Assembly (NCBI GenBank): GCA_963840725.1
Contig: CAWIZY010000009.1
Span: 62,001 to 126,000, forward strand
DNA from: CAVWDU01 sp963840725
GTDB taxonomy: Bacteria > Pseudomonadota > Gammaproteobacteria > Pseudomonadales > Halieaceae
Length of the DNA stretch: 64,000 nucleotides
Direction of reading: 5' to 3'
Shown here: positions 19,601-28,114 of the stretch, piece after piece
Layout of the letters: each line of letters starts with the position of its first letter
Position numbering within the stretch: the stretch's first letter is position 1
The notes under the pieces: model-generated
The model's input: the letters and a program-made list of their open reading frames with translations, nothing else
Databases searched by the model: none
What the model was told of the DNA's origin: nothing
Position numbers and translations under genes: made by a program

Positions 19601-19780
19601 TTCTCAATGGGCCTGGTGATCGCCTCGGGCATGACCATCGGCACCCTGTTTACCCTCTATGTGTTGCCGGCGGTGTATCTCTACCTGGGACGTGACCTGG
19701 GTGCGAAGCGCACGACAGACGGGGCAGGGGGGATGGAGGATACTCCCGGGGGCCGGGTGCCAACGGGTGGACAGATTTAG
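16640..19780 (+). CDS. RND efflux permease, AcrB/MexB-like (HAE1)
   Basis: 1046 residues from the ATG at 16640, immediately after the adaptor stop. The family start MKFTDIFIHRPVLAMVIS is kept; a longer frame from 16613 is not needed. Proton-relay residues are present: GIVVDDAIIVLEN carries the paired Asp in TM4, and ISKHGILIVEFA carries the Lys in TM10. Two large periplasmic loops and twelve TM helices give the usual HAE1 layout. It is a proton-driven exporter of hydrophobic compounds or drugs working with the adaptor upstream. Substrates cannot be told from sequence. The length is normal and no break is seen. Confidence 0.96.
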   Translation: MKFTDIFIHRPVLAMVISLFLVVLGLRAAGELNVREYPMIETAVITVSTVYTGADASLIRGFITTPLEQEIATAEDIDYLTSNSARGASTITAHVRSEADPDEVLAQVVTKVNKLRSQLPRESEDPVISLAVGEQVGDMYISFTSEELSINRVADYVIREVEPKLTTLPGILRASAETNDIFAMRVWLDQERLTALDVTPSEVRAALQANNVLSAVGTTKGSMVEINFKANTDLSTVEGFEQMVLKEQDGAIVRLGDVAEVELGREGYTASSMFNDRRSVFIKVEVAADANALEAIAGVREAFNRVIKPRLPEGIESSINYDATVYIENAINEVRATIFEAIAIVIVVIFLFLGSLRSVLIPTVAVPLSLIGGLFLMQLMGFSINLLTLLAIVLAIGIVVDDAIIVLENIHRHIEEGMAPLDAALVGARELAWPIVAMTTTLVAVYLPIGFVGGLTGTLFTEFAFTLAGAVLISGVVALTLSPMMCAKLLRRDEGDSANRLEHWLDQRFEGLRRVYHRDLDRVMNDSAGVLVFGVIILASCFLLFLRSPAELAPEEDTGLIFFIGEADPYVTLDYIERFTAEIGQVTHDTPEIRLNFLFNGGSPRSGASNSAFGGFIFEPWSERQRSSTEVLAETIRPRTAAIAGMRINAINPSPLPSAGTFPVEFVINTTLGFSLLNESADEVLKRARATRKFIFIDKNLKIDRPQQLLHIDRNKAALLGVDMQDLSADLASLLSGGYVNRFSMNDRSYKVIPQVLRQQRLEPEDLNNYYTRTRSGKLIPLSSLVTLESEVVPRSLASFQQLNAVTLSGIPRPGIALGEALETLEQISAEVLSREYSLDYSGQSRQFKTEGSSLIFTFFFALLLIYLVLAAQFESFRDPLIMLVTVPMSISGALLCLNILAMFRVNGATLNIYTQVGLVTLIGVISKHGILIVEFANRLQEKGLSRRAAIEEAASVRLRPVLMTTAALVLAMVPLLLATGPGAAARFSMGLVIASGMTIGTLFTLYVLPAVYLYLGRDLGAKRTTDGAGGMEDTPGGRVPTGGQI

Positions 19781-20034
19781 TCGCCCGATGACAACCAGGT
19801 CGCAGAATGTGAAAGCTCATATGCACTCCTGGGACGACTGGAGCGATCTGCCATCTCGGCTGGAATTGTCTCTCTCAACGATGGGAGCGATACGAACGTG
19901 ATTTCGATGGTATCGACGACGGCGGGTCTCATCGTCGCGCAATAGATCGGGAGGCGCGACAGAAAGTCTTACCAGGTTCACCCTTCCATCGCCTATACTA
20001 GCCGCGGCGGTGAACGGCTGCGAGCCTGCACAGT

Positions 20035-20337
20035 ATGGCCATTATCAACGACGGTATCGTGCTGATCAACCGGATCGACAACGAACAGAAAGCCGGACGG
20101 GATGCATACAGCGCTGTGATTGAAGCGACAGTGTCACGCTTCCGGCCAATCTGGATGACTACGATCACCACCATATTCGGGGTGATGCCGCTGATACTCA
20201 GTCACGACCCGGTGTTTTATTCACTGGCGCTGATCATTGTCACCGGGCTTGCGTTTGCCACCGTGCTGACGCTTGGTGTAGTGCCCGTGCTGCACGCTGT
20301 GTTTTTCATGGTTCAGCCGAATGCGGTACCCGCATGA
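20035..20337 (+). pseudogene. C-terminal remnant of a second RND permease
   Basis: 100 residues match the TM10-TM12 end of an RND permease: IINDGIVLINRID (TM10 motif region, with Asn-Asp where HAE1 pumps often have Lys), then RFRPIWMTTITTIFGVMPL, the very conserved TM11 segment, and VLTLGVVPVLHAVFF for TM12. More than 900 residues of the parent gene are missing. The segment is unlike the matching part of the intact pump just upstream, so it is not a simple duplication. It is probably the residue of a deleted neighbouring efflux or heavy-metal pump gene. The 250 bases before it hold nothing else I can identify. Confidence 0.75.
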
Positions 20338-20413
20338 AGTATCAATCACGGCCGACCGGAGAAGGTGTTCGCCTGCGCGGTCTTTTTGTTTCTTTAAAAC
20401 ATGGAGCTAACTG

Positions 20414-21214
20414 ATGAAAATCGTTCACCGCTTTACCCTGCTTTGCTCCCTTATTCTGTTGCCTCTGTCTCACAGTTGGGCCGGTGATGTACTGGATCGT
20501 ATTGCCAAGACGAACACGCTCAGAGTCGGGATGACGGGCGCCGCGGCGCCATTCAACTTCCACAATCGGGACGGTGAACTGGTTGGCATGGAAGTCGAGC
20601 TGGCGAAGCTGCTCGCCAAGGCAATGGGTGTTGAGCTCAAGATTGTTGAAATGCCCTTTGGTGACCTGCTGCCGGCGCTTGAGAAAGGCGATGTGGAGCT
20701 GGTGATGTCGCTGGTCACCGCCACGCTGGAGCGGAATCGACGGGTCGCCTTCGTGGGCCCATACTATGTGTCCGGCAAATCGATGCTGACCACTTCAGAA
20801 ACCGTCGCGGGCATTAGAGAAACCGGAGAAGTTAATCAGGCGAGCATGCGCATCGTGGCGATGAAGGGTTCAACCAGCGAGGCATTCGTGCATCGCAATG
20901 TGCCGAAGGCAAAACTGGTGACAACGCGTGACTATGACGAGGCGGTGAAGAAACTGCTCGATGGCGAGGTGGATGCCATGCTCGCTGATGCCCCGGTCAT
21001 CAAGCTGACGATGATGCGCCATCCGAATTCAGGGCTTGCGATGCTGGACAAGCCTCTGACGATTGAGCCAATCGGTATCGCCGTCTCGCCCGATGACGTT
21101 CTTCTGCTGAACCTGATGCAGAACTATATGCAGGCGCTTAGGTCCACCGGCGGGCTGGAGGCCCTGCATAAGAAATGGTTCGAGGACGCTGGCTGGCTTA
21201 CCCAGCTCCCGTAG
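20414..21214 (+). CDS. Periplasmic solute-binding protein, family 3 (amino-acid type)
   Basis: 266 residues with a signal peptide (1-23, cleaved after SWA). The first lobe has the family 3 start DRIAKTNTLRVGMTG, then FNFHNRDGELVGMEVELAKLLAKAMG, the ligand-binding region SLVTATLERNRRVAFVGPYY (family signature with Arg) and the second lobe with KLLDGEVDAMLADAPV. Such proteins deliver amino acids or opines to an ABC importer or serve a sensor. No permease or ATPase gene is nearby, so it is an orphan that may serve a distant transporter or a chemoreceptor (inference). A start ATG with AACATGGAGCTAACTG upstream (GGAG) is convincing. Confidence 0.9.
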   Translation: MKIVHRFTLLCSLILLPLSHSWAGDVLDRIAKTNTLRVGMTGAAAPFNFHNRDGELVGMEVELAKLLAKAMGVELKIVEMPFGDLLPALEKGDVELVMSLVTATLERNRRVAFVGPYYVSGKSMLTTSETVAGIRETGEVNQASMRIVAMKGSTSEAFVHRNVPKAKLVTTRDYDEAVKKLLDGEVDAMLADAPVIKLTMMRHPNSGLAMLDKPLTIEPIGIAVSPDDVLLLNLMQNYMQALRSTGGLEALHKKWFEDAGWLTQLP

Positions 21215-21373
21215 ACTTTTCTGAACTCCGGTAGGACAGGGTCCCGCCGGGGGCAAGATATCGCGTCGGGCGCGAACCGGGCCGAACGCCTCGAACGCTC
21301 GCTTCATAAGTGGAGAAAAATGCTCCTGATCGTGTCACCTGAAGCCGCTGCTTTCAGGGCGTATCGGTAGTGA

Positions 21374-22285
21374 TCAATCCGGCACTGTTGTTTGCCCTCC
21401 CACCGAGCGCATGAAATCATCGAACTCGGCGGCGGCACTTGCCGGTGACGTCTCTTGACAGGGCGCGCACGACAGCTGTTCAACGGCGTTGCCTGGGTTT
21501 TCCTCGAACCGTAGGGTGGCGGTTTCCAGGTGCCTGGCCAACCGCATGTGATGGGCGCCGGCGATAACGGTCTGCCCGCTTAGTGAGCAATCGTGGCTCC
21601 CCAGCCATCCGACGACCCCGGCCACGTTTTCCGATGCGAACTGCGCGACCTGCTCTTGCGGAAACCAGGGCACGGTCAGCTGGGTGACGGCGTAGGGTGC
21701 GATCGCGTTCACGCGTAGGCCGTGGGGTGCGCCCTCGATGGCCAGTGTTTTTGCCAATCCCAGTAGTGCTGCCTTGGAGGCCGCGTAGGCGGCCTGGCCC
21801 CGGTTTCCGTAGAGGCCCGCCGTGGAAGTGGAAACGACGACGCGACCTTGGCCAGCGTCGAGCAGGTGTGGCCAGGCGGCGTGCAGCAGCCGGACTACAG
21901 AGCCGAAATTGATGTCCATGATCTGCTCGAAAGCCCGCATATCCAGTTTCTGAAACGTGCTGGCGCTGTCGATACCGGCATTGGATACAACTGTATCGAG
22001 ATGGCCGAAATTGTCCAGAGCCTGGCTGATCAAACGCTTAGCGGCTCCAGGATCCTCCACGCTGTCATAATTGGCGACCGCTTGACCGCCAGCCTCTCGT
22101 ATTTCATTTGCCACCCTGTCCGCCGAGCATTGGCCTGGCTCGCTGTTGCCCGCGCGGTTGTTTACCACCACTGCGGCTCCGAGTTCGGCCAGGTGCAGGG
22201 CGTAGGCCTTGCCGAGGCCCTTGCCGGCACCGGTGATAATCGCCACGCGGCCTTTGAGCGAGGGCGTTGTGGTCGTGCCTGCCAT
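21374..22285 (-). CDS. Short-chain dehydrogenase/reductase
   Basis: 303 residues from the ATG at 22283-22285 (AAAGGTGG upstream). The Rossmann motif TGAGKGLG is near residue 20, NNRAG follows the second strand, NAG is near 105, and the catalytic YAASK is near 170. The version with VVVNNRAG...GGQAVANYDSVED is typical of the hydroxyacyl-CoA dehydrogenase units of multifunctional beta-oxidation enzymes and their stand-alone relatives, so a 3-hydroxyacyl-CoA or steroid-type substrate is plausible. A C-terminal extension of about 55 residues with a Cys-x2-Cys pair lies beyond the core fold. It is divergent from the DUF1295 gene across a 285-base gap. Confidence 0.92.
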   Translation of the reverse strand: MAGTTTTPSLKGRVAIITGAGKGLGKAYALHLAELGAAVVVNNRAGNSEPGQCSADRVANEIREAGGQAVANYDSVEDPGAAKRLISQALDNFGHLDTVVSNAGIDSASTFQKLDMRAFEQIMDINFGSVVRLLHAAWPHLLDAGQGRVVVSTSTAGLYGNRGQAAYAASKAALLGLAKTLAIEGAPHGLRVNAIAPYAVTQLTVPWFPQEQVAQFASENVAGVVGWLGSHDCSLSGQTVIAGAHHMRLARHLETATLRFEENPGNAVEQLSCAPCQETSPASAAAEFDDFMRSVGGQTTVPD

Positions 22286-22570
22286 AGCGGCCACCTTTCG
22301 TGATATCAGGTTTTTACTTTAGCTGATTATCGCCTTAGATGTCGTTCGTATATGCTCATCGCAGCGAAACGCGAGTGGAGCACAGTCTGCGTCAGTGACG
22401 CGGGTCGGCGGTCGAAAAGTATTTGTATGGTCGGACCTTTCGATCACGGTAATCGCCAGTAAGGTTCATGCGGGAGCAACCGGGCCGTGACAGCCTTGTC
22501 CTTTTATGCAATCTTTGATCAACTACAACCGGATTCCGGTCAACACCAGACTGTTTGCGGAGCGTAACAC

Positions 22571-23392
22571 GTGCCCTGGATCGATTTGTTGCTGACCGGT
22601 GCCTTGACCGCATTGGCGGCGTTCACCATGGTTATCACCCTGTGGCTTTTGAGTATCAAGCTGCGGGACGTGAGTATTATCGATATGGCTTTTTCGTCGA
22701 TGATCTTTCTTCTGCTCCTGCTCGCTTTTCTCCACAACCGCCCTGAAGGCGTGCAGCCGCTGCTGGTACTGGCCCTCGTGTTCGTCTGGGCAGCGCGCAT
22801 GAGCGGTTACCTGATCAAACGCAACTGGGGTCATGGCGAAGACCCGCGTTACACCCGATTGCGAACCTGGGTGCCCGATGGCCCGTCGTTTTTCTGGCTC
22901 AGCCTGCGCCAGGTGTTTCTCCTGCAGGGCGTGGTGATCTGGCTGCTCACGCTTCCCCAGCAAATTGTCATGGTCACCGCCGGGCAGGCGGGCATTGGTA
23001 CTCTGGCCGTGGTCGGGGTGGCACTGTGGTGCTTCGGTTTCTTCTTCGAGGCCGTCGGCGATTACCAGTTGAGTCGATTCAAGGCCGGTAAGAGTCAGCC
23101 GGGGGAGGTCCTCGATACCGGCTTATGGCGCTACACCCGGCACCCCAATTACTTCGGCGAGTTGTGCCAATGGTGGGGTTTGTTCGTCATCGCCCTCGAG
23201 GCACCGCTGGCATGGTGTGGGATCATCGGGCCACTGGCCTACAGCTGGTTGATCATCAATGTTACCGGCAAGCGCACCCTCGAGAAAAAAATGGCCAGGG
23301 AAAAGCCTGAATATGCGGCCTACGCAGCGCGCGACCAGCGGATTGATACCCTGGCCACCCCGCCGCGGCGGTATAACCTAGCGCGCCTGTAG
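22571..23392 (+). CDS. DUF1295 family membrane protein (steroid 5-alpha-reductase-like)
   Basis: 273 residues with about seven hydrophobic segments, starting at GTG. The diagnostic end of the family is clear: DTGLWRYTRHPNYFGELCQWWG, followed by GPLAYSWLIINVTGKRTLEKKMA and a final REPEYAAYAAR-like segment. The family belongs to the isoprenylcysteine methyltransferase / steroid reductase superfamily; members bind NADPH or SAM-type cofactors near the C-terminal helices. Bacterial functions are largely undetermined. The 3' end overlaps the convergent HxlR gene by 15 bases. Lipid or steroid modification is an inference. Confidence 0.9.
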   Translation: MPWIDLLLTGALTALAAFTMVITLWLLSIKLRDVSIIDMAFSSMIFLLLLLAFLHNRPEGVQPLLVLALVFVWAARMSGYLIKRNWGHGEDPRYTRLRTWVPDGPSFFWLSLRQVFLLQGVVIWLLTLPQQIVMVTAGQAGIGTLAVVGVALWCFGFFFEAVGDYQLSRFKAGKSQPGEVLDTGLWRYTRHPNYFGELCQWWGLFVIALEAPLAWCGIIGPLAYSWLIINVTGKRTLEKKMAREKPEYAAYAARDQRIDTLATPPRRYNLARL

Positions 23393-24360
23393 GGGTTCTG
23401 CTCTCTCTGCTCCGACCGGGGTAACGGTGAGGCCACCCACTTCGAACTTGACCTGGTAGGCCTTTAACGCTGTTTCACAGACGCTGCAGGTCACCTCGCC
23501 ATGTAACGTGGTAGCGCATGGCGAGTGAATCAGTCGCATCGGTTTGCCGCTGTTGTCGGGACTGCACCATTTGTCCCCCCATTGCAGCAGGGATAAAAAC
23601 CATGGATAAAGTGCCTCGCCCTTTTCGGTCAATCGGTATTCGTGGCGCGCGGGACGCTGCTGGTAGACCGCCTGAACGAAGACCTTTTCGGCGACCAGGA
23701 ATTTAAGCCGGTCCGACAGGATGTTGGTCGCGACCGGTAGTTCGGCATGGAATTGGTCGAACCGCGTCAGCCCGTGAAAAGACAGGGCGATGATGTTGGC
23801 TGTCCAGCGGTCCCCGACCAGGTGGATCAGGTTGTTGTACAGTCGTCTGCTGCCGGGTGGCGTATCCAGTGCCGAGATGGAGGATCGGCGTCGCACTTTT
23901 TTATCCCGCTCGTCTCGGGTCGCGCCCGGTCCGGGTTCGTAGTCCACGTCTTCCACTCGCACCTCTTTTTGCACGTGCGGCAACGCATTTGTGGCTCGAA
24001 GGCATGGCCGCAGTCGAGGTGGGTCAGAGTCACATCATTAACCTCGGGGCTGCGGTAGAAGCGTCGCTCCCAGGCCAGTGCCATCAGGGCACCGTCGTAA
24101 AGATCGATCGATTTCTCGGTGAGGTGGTAGCGCATGCGCTTGCCGCCGGTGCCGTCGGTTTCTTTACTCAGGCAATCAATTGACTGCAACCACTTCAGGC
24201 GTTGGGACAGTACGCCCTTGGATACTCCGATGGCGGCCATCATCTCATTGAACCCGTTACTGCCCAGGAATATCTCCCGGAAGATAAGCAGGCACCACTT
24301 GTCGCCTATCTGGTCCAACGCCCGGTTGATGGAGCTCGCGCGAGTGATCAATTTGTCCAT
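23378..24360 (-). pseudogene. Tandem HxlR regulator split by a one-base frameshift
   Basis: Two HxlR winged-helix units lie in adjacent frames. The upstream part starts at the ATG at 24358-24360 (IGDKWCLLIFREIFLG, then GVLSQRLKWL) and would end at 23827. The downstream part is open from a TTG at 23983 (VGDRWTANIIALSFHG, then NILSDRLKFL) to 23378. At the A5 run (T5 on the plus strand, 23966-23970) one extra A, or a -1 shift, joins CRTCKK to EVRVEDVDYEPGPGAT, which is the normal HxlR zinc-ribbon-like tail. The whole then forms one 327-residue protein; 983 bases plus one is a multiple of three. It is either a mutation, a read error or programmed slippage. HxlR proteins repress catabolic genes; the receptor gene at 24554 is divergent. 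Confidence 0.8.
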
Positions 24361-24486
24361 AGAATTTCTGTCCGCTGCCCATGGGCCCGCGCTCTCTCGC
24401 TCCAACGGCTGAATCCCGTGCACCACCGGTTACGACCATTCGGTGCGCGCTGACCCGTAATACTTCACACCAAGTTTACTTGCATA

Positions 24487-24505
24487 ATAGTACCTATGGG
24501 ACTAT
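24487..24505. promoter_or_regulatory. Candidate HxlR operator between regulator and TonB receptor
   Basis: A near-perfect inverted repeat ATAGTACC-TAT-GGGACTAT, with one mismatch in eight, sits in the 193-base gap between the divergent HxlR gene and the TonB receptor. It lies about 50 bases before the receptor start, where a promoter would be expected. HxlR regulators usually bind such dyads with short arms. Assignment is by position and symmetry only. Confidence 0.4.
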
Positions 24506-24553
24506 GTTGCGCGATAATAATAATCCCGCAAGCCTGAGTAGAGGTGTTCGGTT

Positions 24554-26872
24554 ATGAGTAACGCACGCTACAAACAACCCCTCGTCGCCGCCATGGTTTT
24601 GTATTTGCCGGTTGTGACCCATGCGCAGTTGGAGGAAGTGATCGTAACGGCGCAAAAACGAACCCAGAGCCTGCAGGATGTCCCTGTATCCGTCAGCGCG
24701 ATCAGCGGGGACCTGATCAAGGAGGGCGGGATTACCGGTATTCTCGACGTCGCCGTGCAAACGCCGAACTTCAGCATGACTCAATTCAACATCGGTGAGC
24801 CGCAGTATTTCATCCGTGGCATTGGTAATGCCGCCGATTCCGCCGGCGGCGATCCCGCGGTGGCCACTTTCGTAGACGAAGTGTACATCGGTCGCGCCGG
24901 TGGCGGCTCATCCGACCTGTACGACCTTGAGCGCATAGAGATTCTGCGCGGACCGCAGGGCACACTGTTCGGCAAGAACGTCGTTGGCGGGGCGATCAGC
25001 TACCACACGGCAAGGCCCACCCGGGAATTCGAAGGCAAACTCGGATTTACCGTGGGCAACTATGACCTCACGGTATTTCAGGGACTGGTCAGTGGACCGC
25101 TCACGGACTCCCTGGCCGGTAAAGTGGCATTCAGCAAGCGTGACCGGCGCGAGGGCTATGTTGAGAATGTGCTCGACGGCGAGGAATACCAGGATGAAGA
25201 CAACCTCAGCGTGCGCGGCCAGTTGCTCTGGAATCCGAGCGATAACATAGAGGTACTGTTTGGACTGGACTACTCCGAGGATGACCAGGCAGGCAACTGC
25301 CGGAATGTGGGCAGCCTGAGTCTGAACGACCCACTGGGGCTGGCCGCTGTTTACGAGCCGGTCATCGCAGCGACCACCGGGGGTGATATACGCAAATGCG
25401 CCTCGCCGGCGAGAGCGTTTCAGGAGCGCAACGTCGGTGGTGGCATGCTGCGCGTCGACTGGGATCTGGACTTCGCCACCTTCACCTCGATCACCGCCTA
25501 TCGCGAGATGGACTATGAACATCTTGAGGACCTCGCGGGTTTGCCGGCGGGGGTCACTCCGTTCAACCTCATCGATACCGTAGACGAGGACTCGGACCAG
25601 TTCAGCCAGGAGTTCCGGCTGGCCTCCACCGGCGGTGAGAAGCTCGACTGGCTGGTGGGCGCATTCTATATGCGGGAAAACGTGGATCGCGCCGAGAGCT
25701 TCATCGGCGGTTTTGGTTTCCCGTTGTCCAGTACTCCGGGTGTGCCCCTGCTGGACGGTGACATCACCTTCCTGCAGGACGCAGAAACAACAACCTACGC
25801 GGCGTTCGGGCAGGCAACCTGGCACTTCAGCGACAGCTGGTCGCTCACCGTTGGCGCCCGCTACAATTATGATGAAAAAGACATCGTCCAGGGTCTCGCC
25901 AATAATGAGGACCCGGCGTTCGATACGGCGCTCATCGCCGGGGCGCTGGGCGTGCCTCCCGGTGTTGTCGAAGGCATTTTCGCGCCCGAGGATGCTGTGG
26001 TTCTGGGCATCCCCGCCAATGGCTTCGGCAGCCTCGGTGCATTTTTCGGCAGCGGTGACCCCTCGGTGTTCAGCTTCCCCTACAGTGTCTCGGCCGACGA
26101 CGACTGGAGCGAGGTGACTGCCTCGGCGAGCCTGAACTGGAACTACAGTGATGACGGACTGATTTACTTCTCTTATTCCGAAGGGTACAAGAGCGGTGCT
26201 TTCGCCGGTCAGGCAGCCTTCCCTGACGCCGCGTTGGTGCCGCTGGAACCGGAGCTGGCAACTGCCTACGAACTCGGGTTCAAGTCAGAGTTCATGGACA
26301 ACCGGCTGCGAGTGAACGCCGCCGCGTTCTACACCGACTACGAAGACCTGCAGGTGTTCCAGCTCGTGGGTTCATTGCTCGTCAGCGGCAATGCCGAGGC
26401 GACCAGCCAGGGCGTCGAAATCGAGGCCACCGCCCTGATCACCGAAAACTGGACAGTGTCGGCCAATTACGCCTACCTTGACGCCGAGTACGATACCTAC
26501 ATCCTGGGCGAGCAGAACTTTGCCGGCAATAGTCTGCCGCGCGCGCCCGAGGATAGTTATTTCCTGCGCAGCTCCTATGTCATCCCGATGAACAATGGCT
26601 CCGAATTCGATCTGGTGCTCAGCTACGCACATACGGGCGATTTTTACTTCGAATCATCCGCGCAGGCGTCAGCTTTCGAGGAAAGTTACGGATTGTTCGA
26701 CGCCAGCCTCAACTGGCGTTCGGGAAGCGGCAACTGGGACGTCAGTCTGTGGGGCAAGAACCTCACCGACGAGGAGTACCGTATCCACATGATCGTGGGC
26801 AATGTCGCCGGGTCGGTAGACATCTGGGGGCCGCCGACAACCTATGGCCTGAACGTCAATTACGCGTTCTGA
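24554..26872 (+). CDS. TonB-dependent outer-membrane receptor
   Basis: 772 residues. A signal peptide (1-25) is followed by the TonB box-like LEEVIVTAQKR, the plug domain (SLQDVPVSVSAISGDLI...; YFIRGIGN; DEVYIGR; LERIEILRGPQGTLFGKN) and a 22-stranded barrel ending in a terminal aromatic residue (NVNYAF). This plug type is the one found in catabolic receptors for hydrophobic or aromatic substrates, not in classic siderophore receptors. It moves a large or scarce ligand into the periplasm using ExbBD-TonB energy. The adjacent HxlR regulator and the catabolic genes to the right suggest it feeds that pathway (inference). Confidence 0.93.
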   Translation: MSNARYKQPLVAAMVLYLPVVTHAQLEEVIVTAQKRTQSLQDVPVSVSAISGDLIKEGGITGILDVAVQTPNFSMTQFNIGEPQYFIRGIGNAADSAGGDPAVATFVDEVYIGRAGGGSSDLYDLERIEILRGPQGTLFGKNVVGGAISYHTARPTREFEGKLGFTVGNYDLTVFQGLVSGPLTDSLAGKVAFSKRDRREGYVENVLDGEEYQDEDNLSVRGQLLWNPSDNIEVLFGLDYSEDDQAGNCRNVGSLSLNDPLGLAAVYEPVIAATTGGDIRKCASPARAFQERNVGGGMLRVDWDLDFATFTSITAYREMDYEHLEDLAGLPAGVTPFNLIDTVDEDSDQFSQEFRLASTGGEKLDWLVGAFYMRENVDRAESFIGGFGFPLSSTPGVPLLDGDITFLQDAETTTYAAFGQATWHFSDSWSLTVGARYNYDEKDIVQGLANNEDPAFDTALIAGALGVPPGVVEGIFAPEDAVVLGIPANGFGSLGAFFGSGDPSVFSFPYSVSADDDWSEVTASASLNWNYSDDGLIYFSYSEGYKSGAFAGQAAFPDAALVPLEPELATAYELGFKSEFMDNRLRVNAAAFYTDYEDLQVFQLVGSLLVSGNAEATSQGVEIEATALITENWTVSANYAYLDAEYDTYILGEQNFAGNSLPRAPEDSYFLRSSYVIPMNNGSEFDLVLSYAHTGDFYFESSAQASAFEESYGLFDASLNWRSGSGNWDVSLWGKNLTDEEYRIHMIVGNVAGSVDIWGPPTTYGLNVNYAF

Positions 26873-26990
26873 CAGCCACTGTTCGCCAGCCCGGCGGTCG
26901 CAAGCCGCGCGGCAGAGCACCAGGTCTGCAGTGCTTGCAGGCTTGCGGCCATGCCGATCGCGCAGCGTCGCATGATCGCGGGCAGGCGAA

Positions 26991-27959
26991 TCAAGCCAGC
27001 CGCCTGCTCATCAGTTCGAGCGTTTTTTTTCCGGCCGGATCACCGGCGGTGACCGGCACCAGGCAAACCTCGTCGGCACCGGCTGCCCGGTAGGCCGCCA
27101 GCCGGTCGGTTATCTGGTCCTCTGAGCCCACCAGGCCAATCGTGGCCGCGAACGTATCGGGCATCGCCGCCAGCAGCTCTTTCGGGTGCGGTCGGGTGCG
27201 GGCAAATGTAACCAGCTCTGCAAATCCGGCCGCGGCGAACATGTCGGAATAACCTGGCGCGGCCAGGTAGCCGACCACCCCCCGCAGCAGTTGGCCGATG
27301 GCTTCCGGCGCCGGGTCTATGCTGCACGGCAGCCACACCGCCAGCTTCGGTGCTGCCCGCTCTGCCTGGCTGGCGGCCGTCTCCATTTGGTGACGTAGCT
27401 TCGCCAGGCTCTCCGGAGTCACCATGTTGAGTACCATGCGGTCGGCATGGCGGGCGGCAGCGCGCACCGCTGCTGGTCCAAATGCGGCGATAGTGACCGA
27501 TGACGATGGTGCATCGAGTCGCAGCCGATAACCTGAGCAGGCGGCGAGATCACCCTGGAAGTCGGCTTTCTCACCGGCCAGCAGGCTGCGCACGATCCGC
27601 GCGGTTTCCGCCAGGTGGGTCGCGGTGCGGGCCCGCGCTCGACCGTGCCACTCCTCCACGACCACCACACTGGATGCACCAAGGGCGACATGTGCCTCCC
27701 GACCGATCAGGTCGGCTACCGAGGCGATCCCCATGGCGATGTTCATCGGGGTGCGGACGGACACGGCCAGCGGGCCGATAGTCGGGATAATCTGCCGCGT
27801 CTTCAGTCCAATTGCGGTGGCGAGCGCGAACCCGTCATAGGTGGCCATTTCACCGATCCACAGTTCAGGGAACCCAAGCTGGTCAGCGAGTGCCGCCACC
27901 TCGAGATTTTCAGCCGCGGAGCGGTCCTGCCATAGCGGGGTAACGACACTCAGTTTCAT
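26991..27959 (-). CDS. LLM-class flavin-dependent oxidoreductase
   Basis: 322 residues from the ATG at 27957-27959. A longer frame to 28049 adds an unrelated leader. The luciferase-like TIM barrel shows LADQLGFPELWIGEMATYDGFALA at the first strands, GPLAVSVRTPMNIAMGIASVADLI (nonprolyl cis-peptide region), VALGASS and SSVTIAAFGPAAVRAAARHADRMVLNMV. This is the arrangement of F420- or FMNH2-dependent bacterial luciferase-like enzymes. They hydroxylate, desulfonate or dehydrogenate organic molecules. It is convergent with the TonB receptor and divergent from the ligase/thiolase genes, so it may belong to the same pathway. Cofactor not determinable. Confidence 0.88.
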   Translation of the reverse strand: MKLSVVTPLWQDRSAAENLEVAALADQLGFPELWIGEMATYDGFALATAIGLKTRQIIPTIGPLAVSVRTPMNIAMGIASVADLIGREAHVALGASSVVVVEEWHGRARARTATHLAETARIVRSLLAGEKADFQGDLAACSGYRLRLDAPSSSVTIAAFGPAAVRAAARHADRMVLNMVTPESLAKLRHQMETAASQAERAAPKLAVWLPCSIDPAPEAIGQLLRGVVGYLAAPGYSDMFAAAGFAELVTFARTRPHPKELLAAMPDTFAATIGLVGSEDQITDRLAAYRAAGADEVCLVPVTAGDPAGKKTLELMSRRLA

Positions 27960-28055
27960 TGCAGGATTTCTCGTCAGCTCTTTGTCTTTCTTCGGACAGT
28001 GTAGAACACCCACACCCGCTGGTTGAACGGTTATCCGGGTTTGGCTCAACCCATT

Positions 28056-28079
28056 TCACGCCCGAGAGGGTGGGCGTGA
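28056..28079. repeat. Perfect 8-bp stem hairpin
   Basis: TCACGCCC (28056-28063) and GGGCGTGA (28072-28079) flank an 8-base loop. It lies between the LLM oxidoreductase start and the tandem repeat that follows. There is no T run on either side, so it is not a standard intrinsic terminator. It could be part of the repeat element or an operator. Confidence 0.45.
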
Positions 28080-28114
28080 TCGCTTTCTCCGGAAAGAAGC
28101 CAGGTCCACGGGGC

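Noticed and set aside
23827..23983. Two separate, truly overlapping HxlR genes
   Set aside because: The overlap region of the upstream frame loses all HxlR features, while the other frame keeps the family tail and linker. A single base repairs the whole, so one split gene is simpler.
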